DNA from: Paludibaculum sp.
GTDB lineage: Bacteria; Acidobacteriota; Terriglobia; Bryobacterales; Bryobacteraceae
Direction of reading: 5' to 3'
NCBI GenBank assembly: GCA_029973955.1
Contig: JARKQJ010000152.1
Location: 106,906 to 170,905 of the forward strand
Length of the DNA stretch: 64,000 bases
Shown here: piece after piece, positions 27,398 to 35,835 of the stretch
Layout: each line of letters opens with the position of its first letter
Position numbering within the stretch: the first letter of the stretch is position 1
Program-made: the position numbers and the translations under genes
Notes under the pieces: generated by a model
Seen by the model: the letters and a program-made list of their open reading frames with translations, nothing else
Told to the model about the DNA's origin: nothing
Databases searched by the model: none

Positions 27398-29167
27398 ATG
27401 CAACCTTTGTCCCGACACAACGCGGCCGAATACCATGAACTCGCACGCCAGGTGGGTGAACTGCGCCAGCGGCTTGCCGCCGTCGAGCACAAGCTCGCCA
27501 TCCACGGCTTTCACGAAGACGCCGAAGATGAGGAACTCCTCCCCGGCCTCGTGCTCCCTCACATGGGCGACACCGCCGCCACCACCACCGCCATCGGCAC
27601 CTCGCTGCTCGGCCTCGCTCTGGCCTACCTGCTGCGCGCCTTGACCGAAAACGGCACGCTGTCCGTGGGGGCCGGTGTCGGGCTGGGCCTGGTCTATGCC
27701 TTGGCCTGGCTCATCTGGGCCGCGCGCACGCCGGCCACGGAAACCATGCCGGTCTGCCTCCGCTCGCTCACCAGCGGGCTCATTCTCGCGCCGCTGCTGT
27801 GGGAAGCCAGCGTGCGCTTCCAGGCCATCTCCGCCTGGCAGACCGCCGGCCTGCTGGTCTTCTTCTCCGCCTTCGGCCTCGGCATCTCCTGGCGCAAGAG
27901 CTTGAATGTCGTAGCTCTCATCAGCTCCGTCGCCGGACTCCTGCTGGCAAGCGCCTTGATCCTGCGCACGCACGATCTCATCCCTTACTCAACGGCCCTG
28001 CTCGGCCTCGCCGTCGCCGTGGAAGCCTCCGCGTGCCTGGAGCATTACCTCGGCGAGCGCTGGATTGTCGCCGTCGTCGCCGACCTGGCCATCCTCCTCA
28101 CCACCTTCGCCGCTGCCCAACCGGCAGGCTCGCTCCCCAGCTATCCGGTCCTGCCCCTGGGCCAGGTGCTCGCTCTCCAGATCGCCCTCACCGTCATCTA
28201 CCTGGCCAGCACCTTCGTGCGGACCCTGGGACGCGGCTTCAACATCACCGCCTTCGAAATCGCCCAGTGTGTCGCCGCCGCCGTCATCGGCTCCTGGGGC
28301 GCCATCACCATCGCGCACGGCCACCCCGCAGCGGCCCTCACCGTGGGCGGCTTCTGGAGCCTGTGCGGCGTCGCCTGCTACGTGGTGTCGTTCTTCTTCC
28401 TGGAGCGCCACGCCGGCAAGGACCGCAACTTCCTCACCTACTCCACCTTCGGCCTCGCCCTGGCACTGGCCGGCTCCAGCCTCCTGTTGAACGCCGCATG
28501 GCTGGTGATCCTGTGGTCCTCGCTGGCGGTGTTCTTCGTGCAGGCGGGCGGCGGCTCGGGTCGCATGACGCTCAAGGTGCACTCCGGCGTCTATGCCGTG
28601 CTGGCGCTCTTCTCCTCCGGACTGGCCGTCACCGCGGCTTCGCTGTTCTTCTCCTCGGAGGCGCATCCGGATTCGCTCGCGCAGCACTACCCGGCCTGGA
28701 TCGCCGCGGCCGCCTGCGTGCTCGCCTATGCGCTCTTCCTGCGCACCCCGCTGCCGCCCGCACTGTCGAAACTGGGATCGCGCCTCTATGCCGCCGCCGC
28801 TCTGCTGCTCTCCGCCAGTGCCCTGTGGAGCATCGCCGGCGCCGCCGCCATGGCCATCGCCCCGCTCTGCCGCCTGCTCTCCAGCGCCAACGCCCCGCGT
28901 GACTTCTGCCCCACCCTGCTCACCACCGCGCTCATCGGCACCGCCGTGCTGGCCGCCTTCACGGCCATCCGCAGCCACAGCCGCGAACCCCGCTGGTTCG
29001 CGTGGCTCTTCACCGGCCTCGCTTCCTACAAACTGCTGTTTCAGGACTTCCACCAAGCCAACACCTTCGCCATGGTCCTGTCCCTGTTGATCTATGGCTG
29101 CGCCCTCATCGGCCTGCCCCGCATTCTGCGCCGCGAGCGTCAAACACCGCAGGGCTTCAGAGCCTGA
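27398..29167 (+). CDS. Large polytopic membrane protein, DUF2339-like
   Basis: The 589-residue product starts with a soluble coiled-coil segment (ELARQVGELRQRLAAVEHKL). It then has roughly 16-18 hydrophobic helices with few charged loops, as in the DUF2339 family of predicted membrane proteins. The function is unknown. It follows nrfD after 9 bases and is probably cotranscribed. The long membrane domain contains no catalytic motif that I recognise. GAGG at 27387-27390 suits the ATG at 27398 better than the GTG at 27392. Confidence 0.72.
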   Translation: MQPLSRHNAAEYHELARQVGELRQRLAAVEHKLAIHGFHEDAEDEELLPGLVLPHMGDTAATTTAIGTSLLGLALAYLLRALTENGTLSVGAGVGLGLVYALAWLIWAARTPATETMPVCLRSLTSGLILAPLLWEASVRFQAISAWQTAGLLVFFSAFGLGISWRKSLNVVALISSVAGLLLASALILRTHDLIPYSTALLGLAVAVEASACLEHYLGERWIVAVVADLAILLTTFAAAQPAGSLPSYPVLPLGQVLALQIALTVIYLASTFVRTLGRGFNITAFEIAQCVAAAVIGSWGAITIAHGHPAAALTVGGFWSLCGVACYVVSFFFLERHAGKDRNFLTYSTFGLALALAGSSLLLNAAWLVILWSSLAVFFVQAGGGSGRMTLKVHSGVYAVLALFSSGLAVTAASLFFSSEAHPDSLAQHYPAWIAAAACVLAYALFLRTPLPPALSKLGSRLYAAAALLLSASALWSIAGAAAMAIAPLCRLLSSANAPRDFCPTLLTTALIGTAVLAAFTAIRSHSREPRWFAWLFTGLASYKLLFQDFHQANTFAMVLSLLIYGCALIGLPRILRRERQTPQGFRA

Positions 29168-29170
29168 GCC

Positions 29171-29908
29171 TCACTTGCCGGGTGGCGCAGGCTGAAATCC
29201 GCGGCCTCTCGCCGGCCGTCCGCCCGCCGCCGCACCGTCCATCCGCACGTCGCGATTGAGAACCATGTCCACCGTGGCGCCCTTGTGCAGCATCGCCTCC
29301 GGGCCGCGCGTCAGCAGCACCGCGGCCAGGCCGGCCGCCGCACCGGCGCCCGCGCCGATGGCCGCATCCGTGCCGTGGTCTCCAATCCAGCCGCCCATCA
29401 TCGTGCCGGCGGCGGCCGTGGAGCCCACCGTCAGCGCGTCCTTGCCCTCCGAGCCCGGCCCGGTGACCTTGCCTTCCTGGCGGTCGAGCTTGCCCGGATT
29501 GTCGCCGTCGAGTGAACCCAGCTTGCCGGTAAGGTCGATGGTGCGTCCATCGGAGAGCATCATGGAATCGAAGCGCACCGCCAGTTCGCCCTTGCCCTTC
29601 ACCTTGCCCGGCCGCACGCTCTTCACCACGGAGCCGGTGACGTAAGTCCCCTCCGGAATCACGATGCGCCCTTCCACCGCCACGGGCATCATGGTCCGCA
29701 GATAGATCTGATCGCCGGGTTCCGCATTGCGCGTGCTAATGGAGTTCATCATCACCAGCGGGATGCGCGTGCCCGCCGCCAGCATCACAGTGCCGTCGTC
29801 CATCACGCGGCTCGCTCCGGCCGGAGCTTTTTCGCGCAGGCTCTCCTGGCCCGCGGCCAGGCCCCCGGTCAGGCCCAAAGCCATTACAAGACAAACCGCC
29901 AGCTTCAT
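29171..29908 (-). CDS. VirB10/TrbI-like exported protein
   Basis: The 245-residue product has a signal peptide (KLAVCLVMALGLTGGLAAGQ). A domain with the VirB10/TrbI core pattern follows: MLAAGTRIPLVMMNSIST, then DQIYLRTMMPVAVEGRIVIP, EGTYVTGSVV and LAVRFDSMMLSDGRTIDL. A Gly/Ala-rich hydrophobic segment (AAAGTMMGGWIG, then AIGAGAGAAAGLAAVLL) ends with a region like the VirB10 C-terminus. In conjugative systems VirB10 spans both membranes. Here no other secretion genes are near, so this is an orphan. AGGAGG precedes the ATG at 29908. Confidence 0.8.
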   Translation of the reverse strand: MKLAVCLVMALGLTGGLAAGQESLREKAPAGASRVMDDGTVMLAAGTRIPLVMMNSISTRNAEPGDQIYLRTMMPVAVEGRIVIPEGTYVTGSVVKSVRPGKVKGKGELAVRFDSMMLSDGRTIDLTGKLGSLDGDNPGKLDRQEGKVTGPGSEGKDALTVGSTAAAGTMMGGWIGDHGTDAAIGAGAGAAAGLAAVLLTRGPEAMLHKGATVDMVLNRDVRMDGAAAGGRPARGRGFQPAPPGK

Positions 29909-29963
29909 CCGCGTAGGCCTCCTTCCTCCAATATGAACCCGGCCCCGCACAAAAAGAAGCGTG

Positions 29964-30470
29964 CTATTTCTTCTTGGCGGCCGGCTTCTGCGCCGTTTTG
30001 GCCTTGCGGCGCGCTTTCGATTGGGCCACATTCTCGTCGTAGCGGGCGATTAGAGCTTCCAGCGGCACGCGGCGCACCGCCTCGCCCACTACATCCAGGG
30101 GCAGATCCTCCAGATGTTTGAAGCGCAGACAGCCCTTGCCCATGTCCAGCTTTTTGCCATTTTCCGCGAACTGCGCGCGCAGCCACTGCTCCATCTCGGG
30201 ATTCATGTAGAGCGTGCAGAGGTACAGAGACATGTGGCCCTTCTGCGATGCCAGCCCGGCAAAGGGCAGCGGCTGTTTCGGGTCGCAGTGGTAGCCGGCC
30301 GGATAGATCTTGTGCGGCACATAGTAGCCGATGGCGCCGTAGCTCATCCCCTCCTCGACGCCCTTCGGCAGGTTCTTCTTGATCACCTTTCTCACCTGAT
30401 CGATCGCCTTGCGGCGGTCTTCAGGCAATTCGCTCATGTATTCGGCAACAGTGGCGGCTTTGCTGATCAT
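29964..30470 (-). CDS. DUF1801 (YdhG/YjbR/CyaY-like) protein
   Basis: The 168-residue cytosolic protein carries a DUF1801 domain. Landmarks are VAEYMSELPEDRRKAIDQVRKVI, then GVEEGMSYGAIGYYVP, FAGLASQKGHMSLYL and GKKLDMGKGCLRFKH. The C-terminus is Lys/Arg/Ala-rich (KAKTAQKPAAKKK), perhaps nucleic-acid binding. The family is structurally like frataxin-type folds but has no established function. The ATG at 30470 starts MISKAATVAEY. A long upstream frame is noise. Confidence 0.85.
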   Translation of the reverse strand: MISKAATVAEYMSELPEDRRKAIDQVRKVIKKNLPKGVEEGMSYGAIGYYVPHKIYPAGYHCDPKQPLPFAGLASQKGHMSLYLCTLYMNPEMEQWLRAQFAENGKKLDMGKGCLRFKHLEDLPLDVVGEAVRRVPLEALIARYDENVAQSKARRKAKTAQKPAAKKK

Positions 30471-30572
30471 TTGGGTACCCAGGTGAAAAACAGTGTACAC
30501 CCGAAGGGCGCCTTCCACGCCGCCGCGGTTGCCATATGCCTCAATTGCCATATGATGGACGCAAATAACGCC

Positions 30573-31823
30573 ATGGAACTCACCATCGAACAGCAGTCCA
30601 TTCTGGACGGCGCGCGCGGACCGTACCTGAGCCGCGCCATGCGCTGGATTGTCGAGTGGGGCGGCGTCATGGGGGCCCGGCGGCTGGTCCGCTGTACGAA
30701 CACGCACGCCCTCATGCCGATCGCCAACACGCTGGCCCGCGGCGCCAGCCCGGCCACCATCGCCCAGCAGGCGGCCGAGTTGCGGGAAGCCTGCGCGCAT
30801 CCCACCGCTCCCGGTTGCCTCTGCACCGTGCACACGCTGTTCCTCACCCTGGATCCGCTGAATGTCGCGGAGAACGATCCGGCGCAGGTGGAAGTGCAGC
30901 GCGAGATCGCCGAACTCGCCACGCAATCCGGCTTTCAGACCACCTTCACCTGCGCACCCTATCTCACCGGCAACGTACCGCTCAAGGGAGAGATCTGCGC
31001 CTGGACCGAATCGAGCGCCGTGGTCTACGCCAATTCGATTCTCGGCGCGCGCACCACGCGCCACGGCACGGAGAGCGCCATGGCCGCCTCGCTGCTCGGC
31101 CTGGTGCCGGAGTTCGGCGTGCTGCTCGATGAAAACCGCAAGGGCACGCTGCGCGTGGAGGTCACCGCACCGCTCACCTGCCCGTCGGACTGGGGCGCGC
31201 TCGGCTACGTGGCCGGAGCCGCCGCCGGCTTGGGGATCCCCGTCTTCCACGGCACGCCGCGGCCGTCGCAGGACGACGCCAAACAGCTTTGCGCCGCGCT
31301 GGCCACCGGCGGCGGCGTCACCATGTGCCATATCGCCGGGATCACGCCGGAGGCGCCCACGCTGGAGGCCGCCTTCCATGGCGATGTGCCCGCTGATGCT
31401 CTGCAGTTCACGCCCGAAACCCTGCGCCAGGCTTACCTCTCACTGCGCAACCACACGGGCGACGAGATCGACACCGTCATCCTCGGCTGCCCGCATGCGT
31501 CGATTCAGGAGATCGCCGAAATCGCCGCGCTGCTGCGCGGCCAGCACGTCGCCGACGGCGTGGCGCTGTGGGTGAACACGGCCCGGCCCACACGCGCGCT
31601 GGCCGAGTCCATGGGCATCGCGCAGCAGATCACCGCGGCCGGGGGCCGCGTGCTCTGCGACACCTGTCCCACCAACATGCGGATTCCGGCGCGCCGGCTG
31701 GTGACGCATGGGTTCAAGCAGGCGCACTACTCGCGCGGCATGATCGGCGCGGAAGTGATCATCGCCAAAACCGCCGCCTGCGTGCGCGCGGCGCTGGCCG
31801 GAAAGTGGTGCGGCGATGAGTAA
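30573..31823 (+). CDS. Aconitase X large (catalytic) subunit
   Basis: The 416-residue product matches the AcnX/DUF521 catalytic subunit family. Segments seen are MELTIEQQSILDGARGP, then NTHALMPIANTLARG, ENDPAQVEVQREIAE, TFTCAPYLTGNVPLKGEI, AWTESSAVVYANSILGA and CDTCPTNMRIPARRLVTHG. The cysteines in FTCAPYL, CDTCP and other positions are candidates for the [4Fe-4S] or [2Fe-2S] ligands. Characterised relatives dehydrate cis-3-hydroxy-L-proline or mevalonate 5-phosphate; which applies here cannot be read. The start at 30573 aligns with the family N-terminus. It overlaps the small-subunit gene by 8 bases. Confidence 0.9.
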   Translation: MELTIEQQSILDGARGPYLSRAMRWIVEWGGVMGARRLVRCTNTHALMPIANTLARGASPATIAQQAAELREACAHPTAPGCLCTVHTLFLTLDPLNVAENDPAQVEVQREIAELATQSGFQTTFTCAPYLTGNVPLKGEICAWTESSAVVYANSILGARTTRHGTESAMAASLLGLVPEFGVLLDENRKGTLRVEVTAPLTCPSDWGALGYVAGAAAGLGIPVFHGTPRPSQDDAKQLCAALATGGGVTMCHIAGITPEAPTLEAAFHGDVPADALQFTPETLRQAYLSLRNHTGDEIDTVILGCPHASIQEIAEIAALLRGQHVADGVALWVNTARPTRALAESMGIAQQITAAGGRVLCDTCPTNMRIPARRLVTHGFKQAHYSRGMIGAEVIIAKTAACVRAALAGKWCGDE

Positions 31824-32277
31824 TCAGGAGATCATTAAGACCATGCCGGAGAGGACCATGCCGGAGAAGACCGTCATTCGCGGCCGCCGCATCGCCGGCG
31901 GCACGGCCGAAGGCGAGGCCCTGGTGGCAGATGCCATGCTCTCGTTCTGGGGTGAAGTGGACCCGGTGAAAGGCACGGTGATCGCCGTCGGCCATCCGCT
32001 GGAAGGCTGCGCGCTGCGCGGCAAGGTACTGGTGATCCGCTCCACCAAGGGATCTTCCGCCACACCCATGGTGCTGGGGCTGTGCAAGCTGGAGGGCAAC
32101 GCACCCGCGGCGTTCGTCAATGTCGAGGCCGATTGCCTGGCCGCACTGGGCTGCATCGTCCACGGCGTGCCGATGGTGGCTGACCTCGATGCCGACCCCT
32201 TCCCGCTGATCCGCACCGGCGACCACGTCCGCGTGGACGCCGACGCCGGCACGGTGGAGATCACCCGCCGCGCCTGA
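31816..32277 (+). CDS. Aconitase X small (swivel) subunit
   Basis: The 153-residue protein corresponds to the swivel domain (DUF126) that completes AcnX. The key stretch is GHPLEGCALRGKVLVIRSTKGSS, containing the serine-rich loop that supplies the catalytic Ser in the family, then ATPMVLGLCKLEGNAPAAF and GIV-type strand VADLDADPFPLI. Its frame starts 8 bases before the large-subunit stop, so the two are made together. The N-terminus has about 15 extra residues (MSNQEIIKTMPERTM) before the domain. Confidence 0.9.
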   Translation: MSNQEIIKTMPERTMPEKTVIRGRRIAGGTAEGEALVADAMLSFWGEVDPVKGTVIAVGHPLEGCALRGKVLVIRSTKGSSATPMVLGLCKLEGNAPAAFVNVEADCLAALGCIVHGVPMVADLDADPFPLIRTGDHVRVDADAGTVEITRRA

Positions 32278-32308
32278 ACCGGCCGGCCGCTCGTGGCATA
32301 ATCACGCC

Positions 32309-33424
32309 ATGCCGCGCAGCATCCTCGCCGTTTTCTTCCTCGCCTGGCCCGCTCTGGCGCAAAGCCCACTCGACTCTCTCGCCACGCTCACTCCCAACGC
32401 CAACAACCGCATGGTGTCGCCGGAGAACCCCACTGGGCAAAAGGGCCGTGGGGCCATGGCGGTGCCGAACCCCGCCGATCCGGACCTGCCCTTCTCCAAT
32501 GCCGCCGTCGACCTGGGCCAGGGCTGGAAGGTGCGGCCGTTCATCAAGGTGAAGGCGCACACCACCGCCACCCTGATGGACGTGGCCGGCCCCGGCGTCA
32601 TCCGCCACATCTGGATGGCCACCCTGGGCGACTGGAAGGGCAATGGACGGGCCTCCGTGCTGCGGTTCTATTGGGACGGCGAAGCCACGCCTTCCATCGA
32701 AGCGCCGATGACGGACTTCTTCGCCGTGGGCCACGAGCAGTTCGCGCGCGTCAACTCCGCCGCCGTCGTGGTGCTGCCGAAATCGGCGCTGAACTGCTAC
32801 TGGCCGATGCCTTTCCGCAAGTCCGCGCGCGCCACCTTCACCAACGACTCCGACAAGGACCTGGACCTGCTCACCTGGCAGATCGACTACTCCGAAGAGC
32901 CCGTCGCCGCCAGCGCCGGCTACTTCCACGCCCAGTGGCGGCGTGCCGTCACCGACCGCGCCAAGCCCGACTACACCATCCTCGAAGCCAAGGGCGAGGG
33001 CCGCTATGTCGGAACATTCCTGGCCTGGACGCAGCTTTCCGACGGCTGGTTCGGCGAGGGCGAAGTGAAGTTCTACATCGACGGCGACACGCAGTTCCCC
33101 ACTCTGGCCGGCACCGGCACGGAGGACTACTTCGGCGGCAGCTACGGTTTTCCCGAGGTCTACTCGACGCCCTATGCCGGCAGCACTCTGGACCACAAGG
33201 GCAAGGACGGCCCCCCCAAGTGGAGCCTCTACCGCTGGCACATTCCGGACCCGGTGGCGTTCCACAAGGATCTGAAACTGACCATCCAGGCGCTGGGTTG
33301 GTGGCCCACCCGCCGCTACCAGCCGCTGGCCGATGACATCGCGTCGGTGGCCTATTGGTATCAGGCCGAACCGCACATGGCATTTCCGGCATTTCCGCCG
33401 CTGCAGCAACGCTGGCCGCGCTAA
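32309..33424 (+). CDS. Exported DUF2961/GH172-family protein
   Basis: The 371-residue product has a leader (SILAVFFLAWPALAQ) and a DUF2961 (GH172) domain. Characteristic parts are ENPTGQKGRGAMA, then AGPGVIRHIWMATLGDW, LRFYWDGEATPSIEAPMTDFF, GEVKFYIDGDTQFPTLAGTGTEDYFGG and a final FHKDLKLTIQALGWW. Characterised GH172 enzymes act on fructofuranose or arabinofuranose-containing glycans. Substrate specificity here is unknown. CATAAT at 32297-32302, seven bases ahead of the ATG, could be a -10 giving a leaderless transcript. It lies 31 bases after AcnX. Confidence 0.86.
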   Translation: MPRSILAVFFLAWPALAQSPLDSLATLTPNANNRMVSPENPTGQKGRGAMAVPNPADPDLPFSNAAVDLGQGWKVRPFIKVKAHTTATLMDVAGPGVIRHIWMATLGDWKGNGRASVLRFYWDGEATPSIEAPMTDFFAVGHEQFARVNSAAVVVLPKSALNCYWPMPFRKSARATFTNDSDKDLDLLTWQIDYSEEPVAASAGYFHAQWRRAVTDRAKPDYTILEAKGEGRYVGTFLAWTQLSDGWFGEGEVKFYIDGDTQFPTLAGTGTEDYFGGSYGFPEVYSTPYAGSTLDHKGKDGPPKWSLYRWHIPDPVAFHKDLKLTIQALGWWPTRRYQPLADDIASVAYWYQAEPHMAFPAFPPLQQRWPR

Positions 33425-33434
33425 GAGACGCCTC

Positions 33435-33481
33435 AAAAAAGAACGCGGCGAAGGCCCTTTACGAAGAGCCTCCGCCGCGTT
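33435..33481 (-). terminator. Rho-independent terminator of the downstream minus-strand oxidoreductase
   Basis: Arms 33442-33455 and 33468-33481 pair over 14 positions with one mismatch. The left arm is preceded by six A (33435-33440). Read on the minus strand this is a hairpin followed by a T run, so it should terminate the 33502-35034 gene. It also sits after the convergent GH172 gene. Confidence 0.8.
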
Positions 33482-33501
33482 GGATTCGAACGGATTCAGA
33501 T

Positions 33502-35034
33502 CTACAGCTTGACGGGGTGGAAGTCCCAGCCCTTGCGCATCATGGGCTTCAGGAGCTTGTTGGCTTCCGAGTTGTTGGTGATCTGCATCTTGGCCGGGTC
33601 GTATTCGAGCTTGCCTTCGTGGCGCAGCGCGATCACGCCGAGCAGCATCCACTCGACGAACGGCGCGGCGACGTCGAAGTTGGAGCAGGCCGGATCGCCG
33701 CCCTTGCAGGCGCGGATGAAGTCGCGCATGTGGCCGGGCGAGCGGGTGAGCAGCGGCGCGGGCATCTGGTAGTCCTTCATCTTGTCCACGGGCAGCAGGC
33801 GGGTGACTTCGCCGTAGGTGCCGGTGGTGAGCAGTCCCTTGTCGCCGATGAAGACGCTGCCGTCGGGCGTGGGGAAGCGCAGTTTGGCGTCGGGGGCGCG
33901 CAGCGTCTGGAACTCGTCCCAATTGAAGACGCGGCCCGGCGAGCGGAAGTTGTTGCCGGCCTGGCCCCGGCCCTGACCGCGGCCGCCGCCCTGGCCATTG
34001 GCCAGGAAGGGCGGATCGCCGATCCATTCGCCGGCGGGCACGCCTTCGATCTTGGGGTTCTCCTTCAGGCCGTCGTACCAGAAGACCTTGAGCGCGGGCA
34101 TGTTCTCATAGGGCGCGAAGTCGTAGCGCGTCACCGAACCCTTGGGGAACATGAAGGGGCTGGGGCCCTCTTTCTTGATGCACTCGACGCCGACGATCTT
34201 GCGCTTGGAGAGATGCAGCGCCATGTTGGGAGCGCCCAGGATGTGGCAGGCCATGTCGCCCAGGGCGCCGCAGCCGAAGTCGAAGAAGCCGCGCCAGTTG
34301 AAGGGCTGGTAGAAGAAGCCGCCCCAGCGGTCGGGCGTGGTGGTGCCGCCGGCGGTGAAGGGCCGCTTCTCGGCGACGCCGAGCCACAGATCCCAGTCGA
34401 GCGTGGAGGGGATGGGATCTTCCTTGGGGATCTCGGTGAGGCCCTGCGGCCAGAGCGGGCGGTCGCTCCAGGCGTGGACTTCGGTGACGTTGCCGATCTC
34501 GCCGTTCCAGATCATCTCGGCGCACTGGCGGGTGCCTTCGTTCGAGTAGCCCTGGTTGCCCATCTGCGTGGCGACACCGTACTTCTTCGCTCCGGCGCGC
34601 AACTGGCGGGCTTCCCAGACGGTGCGGACCAGCGGCTTCTGCGTGTAGACGTGCTTGCCGCGCTCCATGGCCCACATGGTGGCGATGCCGTGCATGTGAT
34701 CGGGAGTGGCCACGATGACGGCGTCGATGTTGTTCTTTTCCTTATCCAGCATCTGCCGGAAGTCTTTGTACCGGGTGGCCTTTTCGTAGCGCTTGAAGCT
34801 GGGCTCGGCGCGGCGGTCGTCCACGTCGCACAGCGCGACGACATTTTCGGTCGGCGCCGCGGCGCCGAGGTTCGAAGCTCCCTGCCCGCCCGACCCGATG
34901 GCCGCGAAATTTAGTTTCTCGTTGGGCGACTTATAGCCTGCCGCCTTCAGGTTCGGCGTGCTGCCGTAGCCGGCCGCGGGCACGGCCCCGGCCAGAAGCG
35001 ATCCATAGAAAAAATGCCGTCGTGAAACTGCCAT
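33502..35034 (-). CDS. Tat-exported Gfo/Idh/MocA oxidoreductase
   Basis: The 510-residue product has a Tat leader (SRRHFFYGSLLAGAVPAA) and an NAD(P)-binding Rossmann domain (LNFAAIGSGGQGASN, VVALCDVDDRRAEPSF). TQKPL and HVYTQKPLVRT correspond to the EKP loop with the lysine kept. The C-terminal domain includes RGFFDFGCGALGDMACHIL. A Gly/Gln/Arg repeat insert (GQGGGRGQGRGQAGN) occurs near residue 370. Substrate unknown, probably a carbohydrate. The gene is paralogous to that at 22748 and is divergent from lexA. Confidence 0.9.
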   Translation of the reverse strand: MAVSRRHFFYGSLLAGAVPAAGYGSTPNLKAAGYKSPNEKLNFAAIGSGGQGASNLGAAAPTENVVALCDVDDRRAEPSFKRYEKATRYKDFRQMLDKEKNNIDAVIVATPDHMHGIATMWAMERGKHVYTQKPLVRTVWEARQLRAGAKKYGVATQMGNQGYSNEGTRQCAEMIWNGEIGNVTEVHAWSDRPLWPQGLTEIPKEDPIPSTLDWDLWLGVAEKRPFTAGGTTTPDRWGGFFYQPFNWRGFFDFGCGALGDMACHILGAPNMALHLSKRKIVGVECIKKEGPSPFMFPKGSVTRYDFAPYENMPALKVFWYDGLKENPKIEGVPAGEWIGDPPFLANGQGGGRGQGRGQAGNNFRSPGRVFNWDEFQTLRAPDAKLRFPTPDGSVFIGDKGLLTTGTYGEVTRLLPVDKMKDYQMPAPLLTRSPGHMRDFIRACKGGDPACSNFDVAAPFVEWMLLGVIALRHEGKLEYDPAKMQITNNSEANKLLKPMMRKGWDFHPVKL

Positions 35035-35138
35035 GCTGATCCTCTCTCTTCCAAACTCTCCCGCCTACTGGCCCACCCGCTGGCATCATACTAGCGGCGG
35101 GAGGGCCAAGACAACCCAAGCCATGACAACCCAATCCC

Positions 35139-35171
35139 TTGACAGGGCATGAGAAACTGTAAATAATTACA
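35139..35171 (+). promoter_or_regulatory. lexA promoter with overlapping dyad
   Basis: TTGACA at 35139-35144 and AATAAT at 35162-35167 are separated by 17 bases. The likely start site coincides with the lexA ATG at 35174, implying a leaderless or near-leaderless mRNA. A perfect dyad, TGTAA and TTACA around a 4-base spacer, spans 35158-35171. It covers the -10 and is a candidate LexA operator for autorepression; this site does not match E. coli or Gram-positive boxes. Confidence 0.6.
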
Positions 35172-35173
35172 CT

Positions 35174-35788
35174 ATGATGCTCACGGATCGCCAGCAGCAG
35201 ATCTACGACTTCATTTTGGACTTCCGGCGCTCGAACGGCTGCTCGCCGTCGATTCCGGAGATCCAGCGCCACTTCGGCATCCGCAGCCCGAACGGCGTGG
35301 CCGGCCATCTGCACGCGCTGGAGGCAAAGGGGATCATCCGCCGGGCCGAGCGCGGCTCGCGGCAGATCGACGTGGCCCAGGCGGCGCCGCCCGCCGCGCT
35401 GCACGCGCTGCCGATGTACGGCTCCATTCCGGCCGGCCCTCCGCAGGAAGTGCAGACCGGAGAGGCCGAATCGACGCCGGTTTTCGATGAGACCGTGCTG
35501 GGCTTCCGGCCCAGGCAGGGCTGCTTCGTTTTGAAGGTGCGCGGCGACTCGATGCGCGACGCCGGCATCCTGAACGGCGATTCTGTGGTGATCGAGCCGA
35601 ACCCCTCGCCGCGCGCCGGCCAGATTGTGGCCGCGCTGATCGACGGCGAATGCACGCTGAAGCGCCTGGTGAAGCTGCGCAACACCTGGTTTCTGAAGGC
35701 CGAGAACCCGGCCTATCCAGAACTGCACCCGCGCGCGGACCTGGTGATTCAAGGCGTGGTGCGCACCGTCGTGCGCCGTTTGGACTAG
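35174..35788 (+). CDS. lexA: SOS repressor LexA
   Basis: The 204-residue protein is LexA. The N-terminal winged helix reads MLTDRQQQIYDFILDF, then GCSPSIPEIQRHFGI and NGVAGHLHALEAKGIIRR. The Ala-Gly autocleavage bond sits in IPAGPP, followed by the peptidase domain with Ser in VRGDSMRDAGI and Lys in CTLKRLV. The catalytic pair is complete, so RecA-dependent self-cleavage is expected. It precedes a DinB-like gene in the same orientation. A second ATG lies one codon on. Confidence 0.96.
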   Translation: MMLTDRQQQIYDFILDFRRSNGCSPSIPEIQRHFGIRSPNGVAGHLHALEAKGIIRRAERGSRQIDVAQAAPPAALHALPMYGSIPAGPPQEVQTGEAESTPVFDETVLGFRPRQGCFVLKVRGDSMRDAGILNGDSVVIEPNPSPRAGQIVAALIDGECTLKRLVKLRNTWFLKAENPAYPELHPRADLVIQGVVRTVVRRLD

Positions 35789-35835
35789 TTTCGGCGGCGC
35801 CCGGCGGCCCGCTAGGCTAAACTAAAAGCTCGCCC

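Noticed and set aside
33481..33510. TTCGA-like sequence resembling a tRNA T-loop
   Set aside because: No acceptor, D or anticodon stems can be folded around it; it flanks a terminator hairpin.
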